Source: Cerioporus squamosus
Lineage: Eukaryota; Basidiomycota; Agaricomycetes; Polyporales; Polyporaceae
DNA length: 64,000 nucleotides
Direction: 5' to 3'
Assembly: GCA_022592435.1 (NCBI GenBank)
Contig: JABYQS010000010.1
Location: forward strand, 248,001-312,000
The translations under genes and the position numbers were made by a program. Positions within the stretch are counted from its first letter, which is position 1, and each line of letters opens with the position of its first letter. The notes below the pieces were generated by a model. That model made no database searches and was not told where the DNA came from. It saw only the letters and a program-made list of their open reading frames with translations. Shown here in pieces: positions 32,145 through 40,833 of this stretch.

Positions 32145-33005
32145 TCATTCCGCCCCAGGCCATGGTGCCAAAGCAGCGTGCACAACGTCCAGGGATAGCG
32201 TAAGGCGAGGAAGATTGCCATGCACAACCGTGCCAGGGCCCTCTCTCGCAGCCTCTTGAAGCCTATCGGACTCCGCTGTGACAAAAGGCTGGCGCTGTGG
32301 CGCTACACCCTCGAAGCTCTCCTGGGAATGGGGGTGTGCTGTGGCGGCGGCATCTTGAACCTCTTCAGTCGGACCATGCTCTGCCATGGGCCCTGACGAG
32401 ACCTGTTCCGCATAGATGAAGGGATGCTCATCGGGGTCTTCTGAGAGCTCGGTGAGGGGAGACGTGAGTGCAGAGTCTTTTGAGACGGAACGCCTCGCGG
32501 GTAGTTTGATCGTGAGCGGCGGACGTCCTTCTTGGTTATCCGCCTCCTCGTCATGCCCTTCGCCTCCATCTACCTCCTCTTCCTCTTCCTCAACTTCGCC
32601 TGTGTTGTGCACGGTCGCACTCGAGGATGACTCCATGACGGATTCGACATCCTCAGTGCCTCCACTCCCGCCACTCGTTTGGGTAGCAGGGTAGGAGGAA
32701 AGCGACGACTGTCGTGCTATCGCAGCCGCCAGTTGCTGGAAGTAGGGCTTTGTCGATGGAGGCGCAGTGGCCCACGCCTGCCGGATGTAGCCGTTGAGAC
32801 CTTTAGGTGCCCTGCTGCTTTTGATGCCCTTCTTCTCCAGGTCTCCCTTGAGCTTCATGTGAAAGGCTCTCGAGAAGAGGTTCCAGCTGTTAGGCCTCGC
32901 GGGCAGCTTCGAGGCTTGGACGGAGGTCGCTGCCCGTTTCCTTCCAGTGGATGTGGCGGATTTCTTGGACGAGGACGTGCAGCCGCTGGGAGTTTTCGGC
33001 GGCAT
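32145..33005 (-). CDS. Small HMG-box-like acidic protein
   Basis: A single frame of 286 residues from ATG at 33005. The N-terminus is Lys/Ser/Thr-rich (a possible nuclear signal, TGRKRAAT). Residues about 36-95 resemble a compact HMG/YABBY-like helical box: RPNSWNLFSRAFHMKLKG, then KGLNGYIRQAWATAPPSTKP and YFQQLAAAI. The remainder is disordered and strongly acidic (EVEEEEEEVDGGEGHDEEAD), with Pro/Ser segments. The pattern suggests a chromatin or DNA-binding protein, but the box lacks some standard HMG landmarks, so the call is tentative. An alternative is a lineage-specific nuclear protein. An ATG in good context supports the start. The C-terminus might instead be reached through an unrecognised intron. 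Confidence 0.5.
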   Translation of the reverse strand: MPPKTPSGCTSSSKKSATSTGRKRAATSVQASKLPARPNSWNLFSRAFHMKLKGDLEKKGIKSSRAPKGLNGYIRQAWATAPPSTKPYFQQLAAAIARQSSLSSYPATQTSGGSGGTEDVESVMESSSSATVHNTGEVEEEEEEVDGGEGHDEEADNQEGRPPLTIKLPARRSVSKDSALTSPLTELSEDPDEHPFIYAEQVSSGPMAEHGPTEEVQDAAATAHPHSQESFEGVAPQRQPFVTAESDRLQEAAREGPGTVVHGNLPRLTLSLDVVHAALAPWPGAE

Positions 33006-33439
33006 GAAAGTGATGATGGATATGGGATGTGTATGTGTATGTGTATGAGTGCAGGCGAGTTGTCCGTCGAGTAGGTGTAATGGTAGCAGACTCTCGGAGT
33101 GGAAGAGATGGAGCCTGTAGGTCTCACGACGGCTTGATTTATATGTGCTCGTGCCTAAATAATAAGCTCGCTAGATGAAACATCGTAGGTGCCCACAACG
33201 CCATACACACAGCGGCCATGCATCCGCCCATCGACTGGAGTGCGGATCCTAGGTTACGGAGCTTCAGAACCTGAGTGCCCACGGATAGCTCAGCACACTC
33301 TGTTAGCACTACATACATTTTAGAGGAACGTACGCATCACCTGCTGCTTCCGGGGCTGCATAACAAGTCGCAACCAGATGCAATGGCAACAACTTGAGTT
33401 CTGATTCCACTATACGTACATCCAAACACTGTCAACTTG
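33006..33439. other. Spacer with a short GTGTAT run
   Basis: Contains a small purine/pyrimidine repeat (ATGTGTATGTGTATGTGTATG, about 33028-33048) just upstream of the HMG-like start. The rest holds no gene. A GGATAGCTCAG string at about 33283-33293 looks like part of a tRNA D-arm, but no cloverleaf forms. Confidence 0.4.
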
Positions 33440-34653
33440 TTAGCTCCTCCTACCAGCACCACCAATCTGGATGATCGAATATGCCTGTTCTGCCATGCTA
33501 AAGTCGCAGCGCCTCAGAGATGCCAATTCTCAGGTCCATAGACAAACGACGTACCTTATCCTCGCACACGGTGGGCCGGTCGTAGTGTACACCACCGATG
33601 GTAGCTGGCGAGACGGTGTTGCACATCTTATTCCAGTCATCGCCATGATGAAGGTTCATCAAGCGGGATTTGTAACGCTAACAGGGCAAGCATGAGTGAG
33701 CTTCTATCTGTCTGTGCCTGTTCAGCAGCAACACGGAACAAATACCACTTCGACCTGGACTGCACCCCTAGAGAAACGGGCGAAAAGACTCAATCAAGTA
33801 CCATGGTGCATCATAACATACCTTGTCCTTCATATTGTCCCAGTAGGTCATGCACTGAGATTCATTTGTACGGACAAACCAGGTAGCCCAGACGTTGCCA
33901 TGTTCCTGAAGAGGTATTGACGCTTCAGTTCCTTCCGACAATCCAAGAATCGAAAGATGCCGAACTCACGTTCCTCTCGCATTTGTCCGGTTTATCGTAC
34001 TGGCTGCCTTCGATCTGTACAGGCATGTCCTCGCACACCTCGCGCCAGTTCAGATCTCCAGGAATGTCCAGCAGGTTGGCGCTGTAGGATTGGACCCCAT
34101 ACTCCTCGCAGCCTGCGTTCTTCCAAGGCCCATTCCAGTGGACGCCCTGCCGCCTCCGCTCGACATCCTTCCGATGACGCTCCTCCTCCTCTCGGCAGCG
34201 AGCCCACTCCTCTCGCTCGCGCGCAAACGCCTCACGCTCCGCCTCGACCATGTTCTTCCACGCTGCGCGGTCGCGCTCCCGGTCCTCACGCTCCAGCTCC
34301 CAAAGCCGAAGCTCCTGTCGGTGGTCCTCGTGTTCGTGCGTCCACTGCAGCACCTCCTCCAGGTGCTCGTCCCTCTCGCGCCGCCACAACTCGCGCATCA
34401 TCTTCTTCTGGGCGGGTGGCACGTCGTCTGCAAGGGTAGAGATGAGGCCGGCGTTCTGACAGATGACCAGCATGATGAGCACACCGAAGACGACCAGGGT
34501 CCAACGGATGATACCGAGGCTGTCCGGGCGCAAGGTGCATTTCTAGCACCCATGGGCAATCAGAGGGGTGTTCTCGCCACTCCAAGGGTTCCTGTTGGGC
34601 GGCGCCGAGTAGGAGGAGTATACACTCCGATATGATGGAGGCGGGGAGTTCAT
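33440..34653 (-). pseudogene. Tandem paralog A: PPxY/TM/coiled-coil/Cys-rich protein, with in-frame stop
   Basis: ATG at 34653 opens MNSPPPSYRSVY, then GENTPLIAHGC and a TAG at 34543-34545 (codon 37). The frame then continues into a membrane span (IIRWTLVVFGVLIMLVICQ), a charged coiled coil (REWARCREEEERHRKDVERR-like) and a Cys-rich ectodomain (YGVQSYSANLLDIPGDLNW, VCEDMP, VWATWFVRTNESQC, GCSPGRSGI, HHGDDWNKMCNTVSP, YDRPTVCE), spliced over four introns to a stop at 33440-33442. The motifs match paralogs B and C. The tail has PPSY (a WW-domain ligand) and ENTPLI (acidic dileucine). The TAG could be removed by a 30-nt GT-AG segment (34549-34520) that leaves the frame intact, but that is shorter than normal introns. 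Otherwise this copy is a pseudogene, or starts at an internal ATG within the span. Confidence 0.6.
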
Positions 34654-35158
34654 CGATTCAATAGGCACTGTCGAGTCTGCAATGCGATGAGTACTTGAGT
34701 AATAAGACTGTATATCGTGGACCCACCTGCTAGCTAGCTGTCGACCCGCAACTCGGACTCCTCTCGCGAGACGGGAGGACAGAGACAGGAAAGCCTGGGG
34801 CAAGGTTCCCATGCTCTATGTACCGCAGCAACCGTTCGGCGTTATGAGGGCGCTCGGTTGGGCCCGACCGAGTGCCTTCCTGCTCGTTACGTTCTTACAA
34901 TGGTCTTGTTCTTGCGACGCCTTCATTTATGTACGTTTGAACAGTCTTGCGAAATCGCTTGACTGATTATACTCAGTGCACATCTTGTGTCGGGGCGGCC
35001 GAACTCAGTGGTGTCGTGCAACTTCTGCCACTGCTCACAAGAACAATTGGTCCGGATGATCTTACATATGAGTACATGTGGGTTCATCAACTCGTCCTAC
35101 AGGCTATCAGCACCAGTAGTATTGAGAATCGCTGTTGTGCCTCTCTGAGTGTCGTGCT
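34654..35158. promoter_or_regulatory. Promoter of paralog A, duplicated with that of B
   Basis: About 165 bp (34735-34900) align by eye with 36712-36895 upstream of paralog B. Shared elements are the perfect palindrome TCTCGCGAGA (34762-34771), GGAAAGCCTGG, and an inverted repeat CTCGGTTGGGCCCGACCGAG (34853-34872). Conservation of these blocks in a diverged duplicate suggests regulatory function; the binding factors are unknown. Confidence 0.55.
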
Positions 35159-36627
35159 TCAGATGTGCGGCTGCGGTCCATCACAGTAAGGGTCGGGGAT
35201 GTCCCAAATACCAATGCGGCCATCCTTCTACAGATAAAGGCCATTGTCAGACCTGTAGGTGATCCGATTGCGTGCTGGCAGAGCAGACATGAACCATACT
35301 CACCTCGTCGACGCAGACGGTAGGGCGGTCATAGTGCACACCAAGGATATTAGCCGGAGTAGTACTGCACATCCTATCCCAATCGTCTCCATGGTGGAGG
35401 TTTAGGAGATGGGCCTTGTATCGCTGAAGTGCATCGACCGTTAGTATGATCGCTGCTCCAAGAAATCCAGAGGGTGCTCACTTTTATCCCGTTTTGACCG
35501 GGGCTGCAGCCCTGAAACCCTGAGGCGTCAGACCGGGGAGGATGTTCGGCATTTATATGCAGGAGCACTTACCACGTAATCAAAGCGATCCCAATACACT
35601 GCACATTGGGGTTCGTCGAGCATCCAGGTCGCCCAGACGTGCGTTTTCTAAGTTAGGTCAGCTTCAAGAACCATTGGGAAAGTCGGAAACAACTCACATC
35701 ACGTTCGCATTTGTTGGGTTTGTCGAACGGCCTGCCGTCAATGTGGTTAGGCATGTCCATACAGACATCGAGCCAGTTCAGATCTTCAGGGATGTCGAAC
35801 AGATGTGCACTGTAAGACTGTATCCCAGAGGCATAGCACCCTTTGCTCTTCCACGGCTCTGACCACCACACGCCCTGCCGCCTGTACTCAATCTCCTTCC
35901 GGTGCCGTTCTTCCTCCTCCCGTCGACGAGCCCACTCCTCCCCTTCGCGTGCCCAATCCTGGCGCTCCGTGTCGACCTTCTTCTTCCATTGCTCGCGCTC
36001 ACTGTTCACCTTGGTCCACCAGTCGCGGCGTTCCGTCTCGACCTCCTCCTGCCAGTGCTTGCGCTTGTCGTTCTCCTCAACCCACCAGTCACGGCGTTCT
36101 GCCTCGGCCGCCTGCTTCCATCGCTTGCGCTCACTGTTCTCCTTGCTCCACCAATCTCGGCGTTCCGCCTCGACCTCTCTCCGCCAAGCTGCGCGCTCCT
36201 GCTTCGAGGTGCGCCACCACGCCTTGCGCTCAGCCTCGACTTCCTCCTTCCACGTTGCGCGGTCGTGCTCCCGTGTCTCTCGCTCTATCTCCCACGCATG
36301 AAGTTCCTGTCGGTGGTCCTCTCGCTCGCGCGTCCACTCCACAACCTTTTTGGAGTGTTCGACCTTCTCAAGCCGCCATGCGTCGCGCATTGCGGCCTTG
36401 CGGGACGCGGGGACATCGTCCGCAAGGGTAGAGATGATGCCGGCGTTCTGGCAGATGACCAGCATGGTGAGCACGCCGAAGACGACCAGTGTCCAACGGA
36501 GGATACGGCTGTCCCGGCGCACGCCATGGGCATTCAGAGGTGTGGTCTCGTCCTCCCAAGGATTTTCACTGGGCGGGGTCGGGTAAGCGGGATCTACGCT
36601 TCCGTAGGATGGAGGCGGGGAGTTCAT
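35159..36627 (-). CDS. Tandem paralog B: PPxY/TM/coiled-coil repeat/Cys-rich protein
   Basis: ATG at 36627, last exon ending in GPQPHI and a stop at 35159-35161. The layout is: a short cytosolic tail with SPPPSYGSVD (PPxY) and DETTPLN; one membrane span (RILRWTLVVFGVLTMLVICQ); a long charged coiled coil containing four to five 22-residue repeats based on EAERRDWW..N..R..W; and a Cys/Trp-rich distal domain. That domain carries GIQSYSAHLFDIPEDLNW, VCMDMPNHIDG, KCERD, THVWATWMLDEPQCAVYW, GCSPGQNGIK, LHHGDDWDRMCSTTP and YDRPTVC, then GIWDIPDPYC. I recognise no family. The topology is inferred to be type II, with the Cys-rich part luminal or outside the cell where disulfides can form. Exons after 35694 are short and were joined from alignment with the paralogs. 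Confidence 0.65.
35961..36245 (-). repeat. 66-bp coding minisatellite in paralog B
   Basis: The motif around CGGCGTTCCG(T/C)CTCG recurs at about 35961, 36027, 36092, 36158 and 36224, an exact 66-bp step encoding 22 residues. Units differ by several substitutions, so the array is not brand new. Paralogs A and C have only one equivalent segment. Confidence 0.85.
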
Positions 36628-37091
36628 CGTATCGATAGTGTAGTCTATAACGTGTCAATGAGGGCATAATGAGACCGTAGATCGTAGGACTCACCCGTCA
36701 ACTGGCGAGTAGCAACTGTGAGACCTCTCGCGAGACGGGAGAGGGGAGACAAGGAAAGCCTGGCACGGACGATTATCGATGAACACCAGCACCAGGCTTG
36801 CTCGCAGGGCCCTACCGCAGCAGCTGTTCGAATTAAGAGGGCGCTCGGTTGGGACCGACCGGGAACCTCCCTACTCGTTACGTATCTGACATGGCTGTTT
36901 GCTTTCTGGGCTCTTGCGCATATGTATATATGGAGCCCGGCCGAGAAAATCAACAGTCATTCTACACAACACACATCGTTGCAGAGCGCACGTTTCAGAA
37001 GCGAGAGCAGAGTCCAAACCGTAACAATTCGTCTAGACCTCGAGGGCGAATATGTCGAGAGGTAGCGTCCGTCTGGGCTCAACACCACTTC
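36628..37091. promoter_or_regulatory. Promoter of paralog B
   Basis: Carries TCTCGCGAGA at 36726-36735, GGAAAGCCTGG after it, and CTCGGTTGGGACCGACCGGG at 36844-36863, all in the same order as upstream of paralog A but with a longer spacer. Beyond this block lies the 3' end of paralog C. Confidence 0.5.
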
Positions 37092-38260
37092 TCAGGTAAC
37101 TCCCATATACCAACCATGCCGAAGAAACTCCCCTATATGCTGCGTGAGCCACGTACGAGAACGAATTAGAGCGGAGGACATACCCGGTTTTCACAGATGG
37201 TCGGGTGGCCGATGTCGCGGCCATTGATCTGACCAGGAGTGGTCGCACACATGGTCTCCCAACTTTCGCCACGGTTGATACCCCACAAGCGACCCTCGAA
37301 GTGCTGCAGAGTCATATAGATTCAGGCGCTGATGGGTTACAACCAGTGCGGAGGGAACTCACTGCGATTCCGGGTTTACCCTGCGCGCACCGCTGCCAAG
37401 AAGAGAGAGTCAGCCATGTCCTGAGGCTCGCTATATGAAGCGCACCTGGTACTCGATCTTAGCCCAGTATGGGATGCACCCCGGCTCATCCCAATTGACG
37501 AGCCACGACCCCTGCACATCTCCGCGATCCTGAACGATTGTTAACCATCACCGGGCAACGCTGCCATGTACATACTCACATCACGCTGACAATCAGCCGG
37601 TCCATCGAATTGGCGGCCGCGTACGGTGTTCGGCATATCGCTGCAGACCTCGAGCCAGTTGAGGTCGGGCGGGATGTCTTTCAGGGTAGCACGGTAGACA
37701 CGCGTGTCGTACGCTTTGCAGTGGGCGTCGCCGACGGGCTCTGTCCAGTAGACACCCTGCCGCTTGCGTTCCACCTCCTTGCGGTGCCGCTCCTCGTTCT
37801 TGCGTTCCTCCTCCCACTTGTTCCTTTCCTCCAGCCACTGCGCGCGTTCGGCGTCCCACTGGTGCGTCTCCTGCTCGTGCAGTTCGCGATCTGCAGCCCA
37901 CTCATCGAGTAGGATCTTGTGGGCCTTCGTCTGCGCCTTCCATTCACGGCGGATCGCGCGTTTGGCGGAAGCAGAGACGTCGTCCAAAGGGCAGGATATA
38001 ACGCTGAGATTCTGCAGGATCAGAATCACCATTAGGATAGATCCGAGTATGGTGCAGAGGAGACGGAGGGCCCGGCGTCGCTTCGGCTCGTACTTGGGGA
38101 GGAGAGCGGTTCTCTCGTAGCTGAGGGGGGAGGGGAGGGGAGCGACATAACGTGCTGTGCTGGATGGGCCAGGAGTCGATATTGGGGGTGTATAGACGTC
38201 TTGGTACCTCGGAGGAGGCCCATATTTAGAGGCCACGGTTGAAGCGTAGTCAGAGTCCAT
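37092..38260 (-). CDS. Tandem paralog C: PPxY/dileucine/TM/coiled-coil/Cys-rich protein
   Basis: ATG at 38260 (MDSDYASTVASKYG). The cytosolic tail of about 65 residues includes GPPPRYQDVY (PPxY) and YERTALLPKY (ExxxLL acidic dileucine). The span is LLCTILGSILMVILILQ, followed by a shorter charged coiled coil (EERNKWEEERKNEERHRKEV) and the distal domain: GVYWTEP, YRATLKDIPPDLNW, VCSDMPNTVRG, CQRD, VQGSWLVNWDEPGC, RCAQGKPGI and WETMCATTPGQINGRDIG...TIC. It is clearly homologous to A and B but more diverged, so it is probably the older copy. The last exon (ending about HGWYMGVT, stop at 37092-37094) is the weakest part of the model. Its function is unknown. Confidence 0.6.
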
Positions 38261-38795
38261 GCTGGTCTTGTCGTGGGATGGGTGTAGCAAGCTCGGGCTT
38301 ATGAGGAGAAGGAGACGCAGAGAGTCCTAGGGATCCGAGTACACTAGCTGTCAGATGTGTCAGGAAGGCGATGCGGTAGGCTGCGGTAGGCTCAAGGTTT
38401 GAGCATGTCGGAGGACCGGGGCCGGTGGGCTAGCAGCACTTGGAGATACATCTCGAGAGCCCTGCTGCTGCAGGCCTGGATAGAGCGATTGCCAGTGTCG
38501 CACTCCACAGTATGTGTTGCACAGAAAAGCGAGGCAAGAGGTCAGGAAATATTTTAATGGTCAAGCTGCGATAGCGCTGGTCGCGGCCCGTCGCGATCGA
38601 CACGCGAGCATGCGGGGTAGATCTAGCCGCCCAGGAAGATAAGGCCGCTTAAACATCCCCGCGTCCCGCGGCCCGCCAACCGCCATAAAGTACATGATAA
38701 GTCCGTCGACGAGGGCATCCCGCCCTCCCACTCTTACCACCACCTCCTTCGCGTACAACCAGGCCTTCTGCGAGACAGACTGAGCGTATCTTAAC
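38261..38795. other. Divergent intergenic region
   Basis: Between the divergent starts of paralog C and the 2OG oxygenase. No TCTCGCGAGA palindrome like those of A and B is present. Antisense frames here merely shadow the first exon of the oxygenase. Confidence 0.4.
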
Positions 38796-40161
38796 ATGCT
38801 CACTGCGGCACCTTCCTCTGCGATCCTGCCCACCATGAGGCGCATAGCTTCCTCTCCGAGGCCCTGGTCGGTATCGCACCCCACTCGCGCCGCTCGGTAC
38901 ACCAGGAGGACACTGGCAACGCATGTGGAGGTACGTACAGGAGCCGTATGTCGCTATCTCGCCGCATTCCGAGCCTCGCCCATGTAGGACAACTTCCGTA
39001 TCCCCATCATCGACTTCAGCAAGTACCGGGACGCGGCTACAACCGCGCAGAAGGAGGAGACCGCGCAAGAGGTCGTGCGCGGCTTCACAGACGTCGGCTT
39101 CATCTACCTCAGCAACCATAGCATTCCGGAGGAGACTGTCAAGCACACCTTCCAGAAGGTCAGCGCAGTCCAATCTGTACTTGACGATCGTATGGCATGT
39201 ATAACTGACACGGACTATCTCAGAGCGCAGAGTTCTTCAGCATGCCCATAGAGAAGAAGGCTGAGCTCGCATGGCGCGACCCTCGCGCTAACCGTGGCTT
39301 CGTGCAAGTAGGCCGCGAGCGCGTGACCCAGTCTGCGGACGCAGACGAGATCAAACAGCTCCGCGAGAAGGCACCGGACTACAAGGAGTCCATGGAGATC
39401 GGCCGCGACTGGGACAAGACGTACAAGAACTACTGGCCGCAGGAGGCGGATGCCCCGGGGTTCAAACGCACGATGCTCACCTTCTTCCAGACGTGCCATG
39501 AGTTGCATGTGCTCGTGATGCGTTCCATCGCGCTTGGCCTGCGTCTGGAGGAGTCCTTCTTCGATAGCAAGATCAACGAGCAGTACCACAACTTGCGTTT
39601 GCTGTCATACCCGCCTATCAAGACGCAATTGCTTCGTGAAGAGGGTACAGCACGCGCCGGTGCCCACTCAGACTATGGCACCTTGACGCTGCTCTTCCAG
39701 GACTCTGTAAGCTCACCGCAACCATCGAGGTATCTGAATATTACTCATACTGTCATTCGCGCCAGGTTGGCGGTCTGGAGGTTCAGAACCCGCGAACCGG
39801 CCTGTTCCAACCCGCCACGCCCATCGTGAGTGTATCTCATCCACATCTTGACCATTGATAGAAACGTCCTTGTCTTCAGCCTGGAACCATCGTCGTGAAC
39901 GCTGGCGACCTCCTCGCCCGTTGGAGCAACGACGTTCTTCGCTCGACCCTGCACCGAGTGGTCGCGCCTCCAGCGAAGGCGATCAGCGAGACCGAGGGCA
40001 TCACCCCCGCGCGCCAGTCGATTGCGTTCTTCTGCAATCCCAACCAGGGTGCCGAGATCTCGTGCCTCCCGACGTGTGTGGTTCCCGGAGGCAATCCGAA
40101 GTACCCTCCAGTGACGACCGAGGATTACATTGTGGGCAGACTGAAGGCGACGTACATGTAG
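38796..40161 (+). CDS. 2-oxoglutarate/Fe(II)-dependent dioxygenase (IPNS-like)
   Basis: ATG at 38796; introns at about 38933-38988, 39161-39223, 39707-39766 and 39829-39879; stop at 40159-40161. The N-terminal DIOX_N part is FRIPIIDFSKY and TDVGFIYLSNHSIPEETV; then FFSMPIEKKAELAW and RGFVQVGRE. The oxygenase core has HSDYGTLTLLFQD (His and Asp of the iron triad), GGLEVQNP, NAGDLLARWSND, RSTLHRVVAPP (distal His) and ARQSIAFFCNPN (Arg that binds 2-oxoglutarate). All cofactor residues are intact. Fungal members hydroxylate or desaturate diverse small molecules. The first 45 residues are Arg-rich and acid-poor (RRIASSPRPWSVSHPTRAAR), resembling a mitochondrial presequence; an alternative in-frame ATG lies 13 codons on. 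Confidence 0.85.
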
Positions 40162-40833
40162 ATTTTTTCGGGCGTATGTTTGCGGGGTTTTTCTTGGATA
40201 ATCTGTAACTAATGTACATTGTGACGTTCTACCTTGCTGTATCCGCGCCCTCTGTGATGCGCTTCCCTCCGTCGGCCACGCCTGAGCTAGTCGGACCACA
40301 AGCTACTGCATGTACTAGTACACGATCTCCGGCGGGAGGTCGACGTCATACTCCGCGCATGCCACTCGTGCATGGTCGGGGCATGAGGACGACGATCGTC
40401 GGAGGAGACACTATCTGTTCCTACCTCGGCCACCGCAAGAACACCCAACATAAGTAGCGCGGCTGTGAAGTTGCACCCAGCGAGGGAGCTGCAGGCCGGG
40501 CGCGTCGGTGACGCGATGCGTAACGCAGCACGTGTCGTTCGTCACACACCGCGATCGGGGCGCGCCGCCTAGGAAGCGCAAGTGACGCTGCTCGTACTTA
40601 CTACAAACATACTGTACTGGGATCACCCAAGTCCGTCGCGCAAGAATTCTGCGACGAACCTCCAAGTGGATCAAGCCACAATCTGTATGTGCTAGCCCAT
40701 CCGAGCGCGTTCTGGCAGCCGTCCTCAGGCTGCTGCTTGAATAACAAGCTGGCTATACTTACTTCGCCGCCATCAATCTCAATAGGTGAGCGAGCCCCGC
40801 TGGCACGTTCGAGAGGTTGGGAACCTAATCAAT
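40162..40833. other. Spacer between oxygenase and FIST gene, 0.67 kb
   Basis: No coding potential was seen. It holds the oxygenase 3' region (TTTTTTCGG and GGGTTTTTC tracts) and the promoter of the next gene. Confidence 0.4.

Noticed and set aside
33283..33293. GGATAGCTCAG resembling a tRNA D-arm
   Set aside because: No acceptor stem, anticodon arm or T-loop (GGTTCGA) at the right distances.
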